DNA of 42,564 nt from Alistipes sp. (lineage in GTDB: Bacteria > Bacteroidota > Bacteroidia > Bacteroidales > Rikenellaceae): contig JAGBTZ010000011.1 in assembly GCA_017631055.1 (NCBI GenBank), positions 1 through 42,564 on the forward strand, in the 5' to 3' direction. The notes under the pieces were generated by a model that searched no databases, had not been told where the DNA came from, and saw nothing but the letters and a program-made list of their open reading frames with translations. The position numbers and the translations under genes were made by a program. Every line of letters starts with the position of its first letter. The stretch's first letter is position 1. Below, piece after piece: positions 36,191-42,564 of this stretch.

Positions 36191-37444
36191 ATGACTGACG
36201 AGAAGAAGAAGAGTGGAGGTTTCTCCCTGTTTGCAGGTGATAGGGTGTTGTGGGTAATCGTGGCGGCGTTGGTTGTCATCTCGATACTCGTTGTCTACTC
36301 CTCGACCGCCAAGATGGGTTATAACCCCCGCGATGCACGCACTACGGCGGGCTTTTTGAGGCAGCACCTTATAGTTCTGCTGGCGATATGTGTGCCTGTG
36401 GTGCTGATTGTTCACCGCATCAACTGCCGGGTCTACAACCGCCTTGCGGTGTTGATATATGCCGCCTCGCTGACTTTGACATTGGTGGTGCCGTTTATTG
36501 GTGGTGTGACCAATGGCGCCGCTCGTTGGATTTCGATTTTCGGCTTTCAGTTCCAACCCTCCGAGGCGTTGAAGATAGCGACAATTATGCTCCTCGCTCG
36601 TCAACTATCCTCCCGACAGAGTGTTATGGATAGGCTGCGGATTGTGCCGAGCCTTAATCCGGTGAGTTGGTTTACCGACCCCGAGCAGAAGAAGATTTGG
36701 AAGACAGGAACACTGCCCATCCTTGCCCCGATGCTCGCCTCGTGCCTGGTGATATTTCCGGCTCATACCTCTTCGGCCGTTTTGGTCTTCGGTGTGGGGT
36801 TGATTATGATGTTTATAGGCCGTGTGCGGATGACCGAGTTGGCGAAAATTGTCGGCTTGGCGGTGGCTGCGGTTGGAGTGATTGCACTCCTCGGGTTGGG
36901 TCGAGCCGATACGGCTGGTGGTCGAGTAAGCACCTGGGTCGATTTGTGGACCCACTCCCAAGCCGATAAGGCTGTGAAGGATTTGACCGACACCGAGCGC
37001 TCGATGATAGCCATCCACGAGGGAGGTCTCTTTGGTCGAGGTGCGGGTCGCAGTGCGGTGCGTGTCGAGATGACCCACCCCGAGAGCGACTATATCTACG
37101 CCTTCTTTGTCGAGGAGTATGGTCTGATTTTGGCTTTGTTGGTGTTGCTGCTCTATCTGTGGGTCTTCTTCCGAGGAATCGAGATATTCAAGCGGTGTGA
37201 GACGGCCTTCCCGGGGCTATTGGTCTTGGGGCTTGTGTTGCTGATTACCTGTCAGGCGCTGCTGCATATTATGGTGACGGTAAACCTCATCCCCGAGACG
37301 GGTCAAAACCTGCCCCTCATCTCGCGAGGAGGCTCCTCGATGCTCTTCACGGCCATCGCGATAGGTATGATTCAGAGTGTTAGCCGCCAAAATGACGAGA
37401 AGTCGCACGACAAGCCCCGAGGTGAGTCTATTGTCGGAAAATAA
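36191..37444 (+). CDS. ftsW: SEDS glycosyltransferase FtsW
   Basis: Polytopic (about 10 helices) SEDS-family peptidoglycan glycosyltransferase that pairs with FtsI at the septum. 417 residues from ATG 36191; a GTG two codons upstream is possible. Family signature near the C-terminus: NLIPETGQNLPLISRGGSS. Catalytic-loop region ESDYIYAFFVEEYG is present. Position after murD in the dcw cluster favours FtsW over RodA. This is the last dcw gene in the window; murG, murC, ftsQ, ftsA and ftsZ do not follow. Confidence 0.93.
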   Translation: MTDEKKKSGGFSLFAGDRVLWVIVAALVVISILVVYSSTAKMGYNPRDARTTAGFLRQHLIVLLAICVPVVLIVHRINCRVYNRLAVLIYAASLTLTLVVPFIGGVTNGAARWISIFGFQFQPSEALKIATIMLLARQLSSRQSVMDRLRIVPSLNPVSWFTDPEQKKIWKTGTLPILAPMLASCLVIFPAHTSSAVLVFGVGLIMMFIGRVRMTELAKIVGLAVAAVGVIALLGLGRADTAGGRVSTWVDLWTHSQADKAVKDLTDTERSMIAIHEGGLFGRGAGRSAVRVEMTHPESDYIYAFFVEEYGLILALLVLLLYLWVFFRGIEIFKRCETAFPGLLVLGLVLLITCQALLHIMVTVNLIPETGQNLPLISRGGSSMLFTAIAIGMIQSVSRQNDEKSHDKPRGESIVGK

Positions 37445-37456
37445 AGAGAGCAGAGT

Positions 37457-37855
37457 ATGGAGGTCCGTTTAGATAAATATCTGTGGGCGGTGCGCATCTT
37501 CAAGACGCGCAGCGATGCAGCCGATGCTATTCGCAACAACAAGGTGTTGGTCAACGATGCCTACTGCAAACCCTCACGAGAGGTGAAGGTGGGTGATGAG
37601 ATTACCGTCAAGCGACTGCCGGTGGTCTATCGCTATCGGGTCTTAGACTACGTTTCGAGCCGTCAGCCGGCGAAGAATGTGCCGATGTATTGCCTCAATA
37701 TCACCCCTCAGGAGGAGTTGGACAAGCTCTTCGCTCCGCGCGAAACAATCTTCGTCTTCCGCGAGCGAGGTACGGGTCGTCCGACAAAAAAAGAGCGTCG
37801 TGAGATAGACGCTCTGATGAACTATTACGACGAGGCCGACCCGGAGGATATTTAA
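37457..37855 (+). CDS. Hsp15-like S4-domain RNA-binding protein
   Basis: 132 residues. S4 domain at about 3-60 (VRLDKYLWAVRIFKTRSDA, VLVNDAYCKPSREVKVGDEI), then a basic/acidic tail (RGTGRPTKKERREIDALMNYY). E. coli Hsp15 (HslR) binds 50S subunits carrying nascent chain to recycle stalled ribosomes; a similar job is likely here. It starts 12 bases after ftsW and is probably read with the dcw operon. It converges on the DUF819 gene 20 bases away; no clear hairpin was seen in that gap. Confidence 0.9.
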   Translation: MEVRLDKYLWAVRIFKTRSDAADAIRNNKVLVNDAYCKPSREVKVGDEITVKRLPVVYRYRVLDYVSSRQPAKNVPMYCLNITPQEELDKLFAPRETIFVFRERGTGRPTKKERREIDALMNYYDEADPEDI

Positions 37856-37875
37856 CCTCTCGGTCTCTCCCCGGT

Positions 37876-39042
37876 CTACAATCTCGATAGAATTTCGGCC
37901 ATAATTACGCCAAGGTGGTTACCTATGGCATAGCCGACTATGCCGGCACCCAGACCTGTGACGAGCACCTTTTTATTTTGCATTGCGGCTGCCACCATCG
38001 GAACAAACGGGGGCGAGTTGATAAACGCCACCGAAGAGATGACCATCGAGTCGGCATCGACCTTCATAATGCGACATACCACAGCGTGAAGCAGCAGCGA
38101 CAAGAAGACCGCCACAGTCATAAAGGCGAGTTGATTGATGCCACCTATAAGGTCGAGGTTCGAAAAGTCGGCCATCGAGGCGATGGTGATGCTGAAGATG
38201 TAGATGAGATACATTCCTATATCGTATGCGGCCTCCAGTTGGCGCACCGGTCGGATAAACGAACATGCCACACCGAGCGTTGTCAGCATCAATATAAATA
38301 CAACCATAAACCACTGCTCGGGCATTGCGAGTGCTACCGCTGCCGAGAGGGCCACAACCGCAATTGTGGTCAGCAAAATTTTGCCAATCTGCTTCGCTCC
38401 GCTCTTCGACCAAAGGTCGCTATACGGGTTGCGCTTCTCGTGTTCGATTTGTTGCTCAATGGCCTCCTTGTCGCTCTGCGAGAGGTGGTGGCTCTTTTGG
38501 CCATAAAGTCGGCGGAAGAGGGGTATGCCGATACTGAAGAGGAAGACAAAGTAGAGGAACGAGATGATGATATCGTAGGAGTTTATCAGGATAAACTGCT
38601 CGCTGTTAATCTTGAAGATGGCTTGCAGAGCGGCTGCATTGAGTGTTCCTCCGGTGTACATACCCGAAATGATACCTCCCACCTGCGCACCGTTCTCGAC
38701 CTTGCTACCAAAGAGTAGATAGCCCACAACCACCGCAATCACCACCGAGAGAAAGCCGCTGACGACGACCTTGAGTTGCAGTCGGGCCTCGCTGCGGGTG
38801 AATGTGCAGCCGAAGAGCATCATCGGAATTGCCAACGGAATCATCACGTTGGGCAGAATATCCTGCACGCTCTTAATCTCTGCCGGCAGTGAAGGCAGAT
38901 TGCCGATAACCATTCCGATACCATAAAGTATCATTATTGGCCCGATTTTGTTGAGTAGCGGGAATTTGCGACACAGCCATATTACGCCCGCGGGCGTGAG
39001 GCAGAATGTCAGTAGGAGCAGTATGTAGTAAAATATCGACAT
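37876..39042 (-). CDS. DUF819 family membrane protein
   Basis: 388-residue polytopic protein with about 10 membrane segments. It matches DUF819 (YjcL-like): GPIMILYGIGMVIGNLP near the start, LPNVMIPLAIPMMLFGC, SGMYTGGTLNAAALQAIF and the terminal FINSPPFVPMVAAAMQNKKVL with AGIVGYAIGNHLG. The charged central loop (about 180-215) splits two halves, as in inverted-repeat transporters. Possibly a transporter; the substrate is unknown. It follows the LytTR regulator on the same strand by 53 bases, so the regulator may control it. Confidence 0.87.
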   Translation of the reverse strand: MSIFYYILLLLTFCLTPAGVIWLCRKFPLLNKIGPIMILYGIGMVIGNLPSLPAEIKSVQDILPNVMIPLAIPMMLFGCTFTRSEARLQLKVVVSGFLSVVIAVVVGYLLFGSKVENGAQVGGIISGMYTGGTLNAAALQAIFKINSEQFILINSYDIIISFLYFVFLFSIGIPLFRRLYGQKSHHLSQSDKEAIEQQIEHEKRNPYSDLWSKSGAKQIGKILLTTIAVVALSAAVALAMPEQWFMVVFILMLTTLGVACSFIRPVRQLEAAYDIGMYLIYIFSITIASMADFSNLDLIGGINQLAFMTVAVFLSLLLHAVVCRIMKVDADSMVISSVAFINSPPFVPMVAAAMQNKKVLVTGLGAGIVGYAIGNHLGVIMAEILSRL

Positions 39043-39095
39043 AGCCTAAAGGTTTAAGCTGGGTTTGTATGCCAATTTCGGAGGGGTGGAGGGAG

Positions 39096-40073
39096 CTATT
39101 TCTGCTTGATGTATTTGCCAATCAGGGCTCGAATCTCCTCCAACATCTCGCTTGCTGCCGAGGGGCTGTTCTCGCCATTGGGTGCGAGGGGGTTTGCCTC
39201 CGCCACCGCCTCCGAGTCGGAGGGTTGCGATGCGTTTACAAGCGAAATCAAGCGCTCGTAATAGCTCTTCGATACGGGTATCGGTTTGATGTTGGGATGC
39301 TTGAGAATGGCTACGGGGCTCGACTTCTCGTTACGCACAAGGGTAATGTTGGCGGTGTTGATGATGTAGGAGCGGTGGCAACGCATCATCGAGGTATTGG
39401 CCAAAGCGCTCTCGATACTCTTGGTGCGGCAACGCAACATATAACTCTGCAACGAGCCTTCGTTATCGTAGTAAATCTTCACATAGTTGTCTTGCGATTC
39501 GATGTAGTAGAGCGACTCGATGTCGATGGTCAGCTTTACCACTCCGTTCTCATCCGTGAGATTTATCAGGTTTGAGGTGGCGACATTGTTGCCGAGCAGT
39601 CGTTCACGATAGCGCATAACCTGATTCTCCTCGCGCTGAGAGCGATATGCCGCATAGAGATATACAAAGGTGTAGGGTATTGCCAAAATTGCCACTACAC
39701 AACTGAATACACGCATCGTGAATTGAGGAGTGCAGATGGAGTCGGGCAAAATAACCCTTGTGAAGCCGATGTAGAGCCATGTTATCGCAATAATCTCGGC
39801 CACCAACCACAATATATAGATGGGGGTCGAAATGCGGATTATGCCTTGAGCCCAACGCATGGCCACCTTGCTGATAATCATAGTTGCAACGGCAACGATG
39901 TAGAATGCAAAGGTTACGAACATCGACCGTTCGTCAGTCACATCAAACCAAGCGGCCATCGAGAAGGGGGTGTAGATGAGCATAAAGAGTATGGAGAAGA
40001 CGGCAATAAAGAGTACCGAAGTCACCATAAAGTCTAAACGAAGCAGGAATTTTGCAACCTCTCGATTTTTCAT
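39096..40073 (-). CDS. membrane-anchored LytTR transcription regulator
   Basis: 325 residues from ATG 40073. A TTG at 40094 would extend the frame but overlaps the promoter -7 box, so it is rejected. About four membrane segments fill residues 15-145, followed by a LytTR DNA-binding domain at about 165-262 (YYIESQDNYVKIYY, RCHRSYIINTANI). The tail is Ser/Ala/Glu-rich. There is no receiver domain; the membrane part probably senses a signal directly. Divergent from fabG and upstream of the DUF819 gene, a likely target. Confidence 0.88.
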   Translation of the reverse strand: MKNREVAKFLLRLDFMVTSVLFIAVFSILFMLIYTPFSMAAWFDVTDERSMFVTFAFYIVAVATMIISKVAMRWAQGIIRISTPIYILWLVAEIIAITWLYIGFTRVILPDSICTPQFTMRVFSCVVAILAIPYTFVYLYAAYRSQREENQVMRYRERLLGNNVATSNLINLTDENGVVKLTIDIESLYYIESQDNYVKIYYDNEGSLQSYMLRCRTKSIESALANTSMMRCHRSYIINTANITLVRNEKSSPVAILKHPNIKPIPVSKSYYERLISLVNASQPSDSEAVAEANPLAPNGENSPSAASEMLEEIRALIGKYIKQK

Positions 40074-40091
40074 TTTCCACAGTTTGATATG

Positions 40092-40099
40092 CAAAGATA
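40092..40099 (-). promoter_or_regulatory. promoter -7 element of the LytTR gene
   Basis: Minus strand TATCTTTG, exact TAnnTTTG, 18 bases before the ATG at 40073. No good -33 box was found. It lies within 30 bases of the divergent fabG -7 element, so the two promoters share their upstream DNA. Confidence 0.5.
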
Positions 40100-40121
40100 T
40101 TTATTTTTGACGAATTTTGCT

Positions 40122-40129
40122 TAACTTTG
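40122..40129 (+). promoter_or_regulatory. promoter -7 element of fabG
   Basis: TAACTTTG, exact TAnnTTTG, 19 bases before the fabG ATG. A TTTG at 40106-40109 is too close (12 bases) for a standard -33 element. Confidence 0.5.
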
Positions 40130-40148
40130 AACGATAAAAGACCAAATT

Positions 40149-40901
40149 ATGGATACACAACTTCTTAAAAATAGGGTGGCACTCGTTACGGGTGGTACTC
40201 GTGGTATAGGCAAGGCGATAGCACTCGAATTTGCTCGAAATGGTGCGGATGTGGCCTTTACGGGCTCCTCGCGCAGTGAGGCAATGGTTGCCGTTGAGGC
40301 CGAGATTATCGCTTTGGGTGTCAGGTGTAAAGGCTACGCTGCGAATGCAGCCGACTTTGAGCAGGCTCACTCGGTGGTCGAGCAGGTGATAGCCGATTTT
40401 GGCAAGATTGATATCTTGGTGAATAATGCCGGCATCACAAAGGATGGCCTGATGTTGCGCATGAGCGAGGAGCAGTGGGATTCGGTGATAGCGGTCAATC
40501 TTAAATCGGCATTCAACTACACTCATGCCGCTCTGCCCTCAATGGCTCGTCAGCGTAGCGGCTCGATAATCAACCTTTCGTCAGTTGTAGGTATTGGCGG
40601 AAATGCGGGTCAATCTAATTATGCGGCATCGAAGGCTGGCTTGATTGCTTTGGCTAAATCTGTTGCCAAGGAGATGGGGCCTCGCGGTATCCGTGCCAAC
40701 TGCATAGCTCCGGGATTTATCGCAACCGATATGACCGATGCTCTGCCCGAGGCTGTTCGTGAGGAGATAGGCAAGCAGATACCTTTGCGCCGTGGTGGAG
40801 AGCCCGAGGATGTTGCAAAGGTGGCTCTCTTCCTTGCCAGCGATATGGCAGCATACGTCACCGGCCAGGTTATAAGTTGTTGCGGTGGAATGAATTGCTA
40901 A
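40149..40901 (+). CDS. fabG: 3-oxoacyl-ACP reductase FabG
   Basis: NAD(P)H-dependent short-chain dehydrogenase of fatty-acid elongation. 250 residues. Cofactor motif TGGTRGIGKA at about 15-24, NNAG at about 91-94, the catalytic Ser in INLSSVVG and YAASKAG with the Tyr/Lys pair, then the GFIATDMTDALP lid motif typical of FabG. The terminal VTGQVISCCGGM resembles the usual TGQ-x-x-x-x-GG. It stands alone, divergent from the LytTR gene and closed by a hairpin. Other SDRs are possible but the lid motif favours FabG. Confidence 0.93.
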   Translation: MDTQLLKNRVALVTGGTRGIGKAIALEFARNGADVAFTGSSRSEAMVAVEAEIIALGVRCKGYAANAADFEQAHSVVEQVIADFGKIDILVNNAGITKDGLMLRMSEEQWDSVIAVNLKSAFNYTHAALPSMARQRSGSIINLSSVVGIGGNAGQSNYAASKAGLIALAKSVAKEMGPRGIRANCIAPGFIATDMTDALPEAVREEIGKQIPLRRGGEPEDVAKVALFLASDMAAYVTGQVISCCGGMNC

Positions 40902-40907
40902 ACAATA

Positions 40908-40928
40908 AGCTCCCCAATTCGGGGAGCT
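40908..40928 (+). terminator. intrinsic terminator after fabG
   Basis: Perfect 8-bp stem AGCTCCCC / GGGGAGCT with loop AATTC, followed by ATTTGTTT, six bases after the fabG stop. Confidence 0.85.
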
Positions 40929-40945
40929 ATTTGTTTAATTGGCTA

Positions 40946-40977
40946 AATTGATAATTGATAATTGATAATTGATAATT
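40946..40977. repeat. heptanucleotide tandem repeat (ATAATTG)n
   Basis: AATTG followed by three full ATAATTG units and ATAATT, about 4.6 copies, without a mismatch. Related words (AATTGTGAATTGATAATTG) continue at 40992-41010 up to the regulator stop codon. It lies in the 109-base gap between fabG and the convergent regulator. Confidence 0.8.
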
Positions 40978-41010
40978 AAGGTATTTTTTATAATTGTGAA
41001 TTGATAATTG

Positions 41011-41376
41011 TCACTTGTCGGCAGTCACCTTTTGGCGGTACTCTTGCAGTGTGCACCCCTTAACTCTGACAAATGCTCGGCGGAAGGTCGATATGGAGTT
41101 AAATCCGCACGACTCGGCAATCTCGATTATCGTAGCAGTCGAAGTGGGGTCGTTCAAAATCTCCAACGCAGCCTCCAATCGGAACGAATTGATGTAGTCA
41201 TAGAAGGTTGTGTTGAGGCTGTTGTTCAGATAATTCGACAGATAGGTGCGGTTGGTTCCGACCCGTGTAGCGAGGTCTGTGAGGGTTAATTGTGGGTTTT
41301 TCCAAACCTTCTCCTCGGAGATTGCCACCGCCAATTTGTGCACTAAAATATCGTTCAAAACGCCATCAGAGGGCAA
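41011..41376 (-). CDS. AraC-type DNA-binding part of a frameshifted membrane regulator
   Basis: As read here this frame opens only with a TTG at 41376 (121 residues). It holds a complete AraC/XylS double helix-turn-helix at about 25-118: LTLTDLATRVGTNRTYLSNYLN, then IIEIAESCGFNSISTFRRAFVRVKGCTLQEYRQ. It is in frame with the upstream membrane part if the C-run at 41383-41392 had nine bases instead of ten; the joined protein would have 353 residues. Alone it may be untranslated or made by restart. I regard it as the second half of one gene. Confidence 0.8.
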   Translation of the reverse strand: MPSDGVLNDILVHKLAVAISEEKVWKNPQLTLTDLATRVGTNRTYLSNYLNNSLNTTFYDYINSFRLEAALEILNDPTSTATIIEIAESCGFNSISTFRRAFVRVKGCTLQEYRQKVTADK

Positions 41377-42073
41377 TTTTAAGGGGGGGGGGAATTTGGC
41401 CCCCGTCCAAAGTCTCGGGAACTGACGGAGTCTGCTGACGGTCGGCGTGGTGAAGAACCAATATCCACAAGGCCATCAACAATAGTTGGTAACAACTATC
41501 GACAATCCACGAAGAGTATTGGCACGAAAAGGTCCACACGATAAAGGTGAAGACCAACATAACAATCACCTCTACCAACCAATTTACATGCATATACTCC
41601 ACATTGGAGTAGTTCTCATTCAGCATTCGGTGGTAGCGCTTGACCGCAAAATATATATAAATAATGAATGCTACTTGATAGATTGTTGCATAAATGAAGA
41701 GTCCGTTATAAACCCATATCGATTTGGTTATTGCATAGAGCACGACTGCCAACAGGAATGGGAACAGGTGTCCCAATACCCGTTTTGTGGTGCACCAACC
41801 CGCGCTGATCAACTCGCCCACAAATAATATGCAGGCCGGAATAGCTGTCATATCTATCAATATAAGCAGGTTGGAAAGAAAATTATCTCGAATAAGTATT
41901 GCCGAGTAGAACGATATGTCTTTCAGTTCCAATACACCCCAAAAGAGCAGGATGCATCCGCACAGCCTCTTCAGTCGCGATGCATCGGGCTGACGGAAAC
42001 GACTCCATCCCGCCATCAAAAAGTACATCGTGACCACTCCGTGGATAAAATAAAACAGTCGTTCGTCTAACAT
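41366..42073 (-). CDS. membrane sensor part of a frameshifted AraC-type regulator
   Basis: From ATG 42073, preceded by a GAGGAGAG-like purine run; upstream in-frame TTG (42142) lacks this. About 235 residues with 6-7 membrane segments (MLDERLFYFIHGVVTMYFL..., CILLFWGVLELKDISF, ILIDMTAIPACILFVGELI, VLYAITKSIWVYNGLF, VIVMLVFTFIVWTFSC, QLLLMALWILVLHHAD). After the C-run it reads only PPPLKIAL and stops at 41366. With one C fewer it would continue into the AraC domain. Such membrane-AraC proteins of about 350-380 residues are frequent in Bacteroidetes. In this state the product would be a sensor without a DNA-binding domain. Confidence 0.8.
   Translation of the reverse strand: MLDERLFYFIHGVVTMYFLMAGWSRFRQPDASRLKRLCGCILLFWGVLELKDISFYSAILIRDNFLSNLLILIDMTAIPACILFVGELISAGWCTTKRVLGHLFPFLLAVVLYAITKSIWVYNGLFIYATIYQVAFIIYIYFAVKRYHRMLNENYSNVEYMHVNWLVEVIVMLVFTFIVWTFSCQYSSWIVDSCYQLLLMALWILVLHHADRQQTPSVPETLDGGQIPPPLKIAL
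41383..41392 (-). repeat. homopolymer tract C10 (coding strand) at the frame switch
   Basis: Ten consecutive G on the + strand, i.e. ten C in the regulator coding strand, at the exact point where the membrane frame and the AraC frame should join. Reading ATT-CCC-CCC-CCC-TTA-AAA-TTG is continuous with nine C. Tracts of this length are typical slipped-strand mispairing sites. Confidence 0.9.
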
Positions 42074-42200
42074 CTCTCCTCTATTACTATTTGTTGGGCT
42101 AAGATAAGGTTTTTTGGTTATTTTCCAACTCCCTACCGACAAAACAGGGCTCTCATTCGGTAAAAATCGACACTTCTGCGTAAATTTGAGCCATTAGCCA

Positions 42201-42215
42201 TTAGCCATTGGCTAA
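42201..42215. repeat. short palindrome TTAGCCA-T-TGGCTAA
   Basis: Perfect 7-bp arms. Extra TTAGCCA words precede it (42194-42200 region) and a partial copy (TTAGCCATTGG) begins the array at 17.8 kb, with TTGGCTAA after fabG. It may be part of a dispersed intergenic repeat family. Confidence 0.5.
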
Positions 42216-42220
42216 ATAAC

Positions 42221-42413
42221 CTCGTCATTCCGAGGGGTTGTTTGTGGTAAAGGTTGGGAGCAAAATGTCCTCTCAAACAACCCCGAGAGAATCTTCCGCT
42301 TTTGGTAGTACGCTGCGGAGAACGATTTTTCAAAAAGGTAGATCTCCTCGCATTTGCTTGTGCGCAACCCTCGCTCCCAGCCTTTGCAAGATGCAAATAC
42401 TCGAGATGACAAG
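42221..42413. repeat. fold-back repeat element, copy 1 (about 193 bp)
   Basis: Non-coding. Ends are imperfect inverted repeats: CTCGTCATTCCGAG (42221-42234) and CTCGAGATGACAAG (42400-42413), 11 of 14 pairing. Internal inverted pairs are GGGGTTGTTTG/CAAACAACCCC (42234-42244, 42274-42284) and a 15-base pair at 42247-42261 and 42373-42387 with two mismatches. No transposase. Resembles CGTCATTCCGAG-type palindromic intergenic repeats known from several bacterial groups. Open frames over it are not considered genes. The stretch 42143-42217 before it has nothing else but the short palindrome. Confidence 0.75.
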
Positions 42414-42471
42414 ATTTGTATATTTGGCCGTTAGCTATTAGCTATTGGACTTTGGCCTTTGGCAAAAAATA

Positions 42472-42564
42472 AACCTCGTCATTCCGAGGGGTTGTTTGTG
42501 GTAAAGGTTGGGAGCAAAATGTCCTCTCAAACAACCCCGAGAGAATCTTCCGCTTTTGGTGGTA
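42472..42564 (+). repeat. fold-back repeat element, copy 2, cut by window end
   Basis: The last 93 bases repeat 42218-42310 in the same direction with a single mismatch (GTGGTA for GTAGTA), offset 254 bases. It presumably continues beyond the window. The spacer 42414-42471 contains TTAGCTATTAGCTATTGG-like words. Confidence 0.85.

Noticed and set aside
34763..36604. 613-residue open frame opposite murD and ftsW
   Set aside because: Same reasoning: it spans two certain genes and their junction, with low-complexity His/Arg composition.
40074..40094. TTG at 40094 as start of the LytTR regulator
   Set aside because: The codon overlaps the TATCTTTG promoter box, so it would not be in the transcript; ATG 40073 fits.
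42212..42441. Small open frames over the terminal fold-back repeat
   Set aside because: They coincide with an inverted-repeat element present twice, lack good starts and show no protein-like pattern.

Overview
The window looks like a chromosomal segment from a Bacteroidales bacterium, most likely Rikenellaceae/Alistipes-like. This rests on moderately high GC coding sequence, an S46 dipeptidyl-peptidase, the Bacteroidetes forms of FtsL and MraY, DUF4296 and LolE-type neighbours, weak Shine-Dalgarno sites and several promoters with the Bacteroidetes -7 element TAnnTTTG. The genus is inference; no rRNA or other decisive marker is present.

Layout. 1-4.8 kb: the end of mnmG (+) converges on a metG-ilvE pair (-). 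A perfect 16-bp parS-like palindrome lies between them and a one-mismatch copy lies inside ilvE. 4.8-9.2 kb: sppA, mrp and nadA (+), with an AT-rich 383-bp gap before nadA. The G/C bias of the + strand reverses between metG and sppA, so together with the parS pair this end of the window may lie close to the replication origin. 9.3-12.4 kb: a small lipoprotein and a secreted DPP7-type S46 peptidase, closed by a 20-bp perfect bidirectional hairpin. 12.4-17.8 kb (-): era, a secreted TPR protein, an MFS transporter and a GH43-like lipoprotein.

17.8-18.1 kb is non-coding and holds a fold-back array with 9-bp periodicity, then a promoter. 18.1-28.3 kb (+) is a dense run: flippase, holB, folK, three envelope proteins (small lipoprotein, SbsA-Ig-like protein, beta-barrel), rbfA, a LolC/E-type permease, a DUF4296 lipoprotein and an amidohydrolase. 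28.3-37.4 kb is the division/cell-wall (dcw) cluster rsmH-ftsL-ftsI-murE-mraY-murD-ftsW. It has no mraZ in front and stops after ftsW, where murG-murC-ftsQ-ftsA-ftsZ would be expected; an Hsp15-like S4 protein follows. MurE carries the DNPR motif of meso-DAP-adding enzymes.

37.9-40.1 kb (-) holds a DUF819 membrane protein and a membrane-bound LytTR regulator, divergent from fabG. The last 1.5 kb contains the most striking object: a membrane-anchored AraC-type regulator split into two reading frames by a run of ten C (coding strand). Nine C would join the sensor and DNA-binding parts into one 353-residue protein, so this is a candidate phase-variable switch or a frameshifted gene. The window ends in a fold-back repeat of about 190 bp whose second copy is cut by the edge.

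No tRNA, rRNA, CRISPR array or transposase gene was seen.
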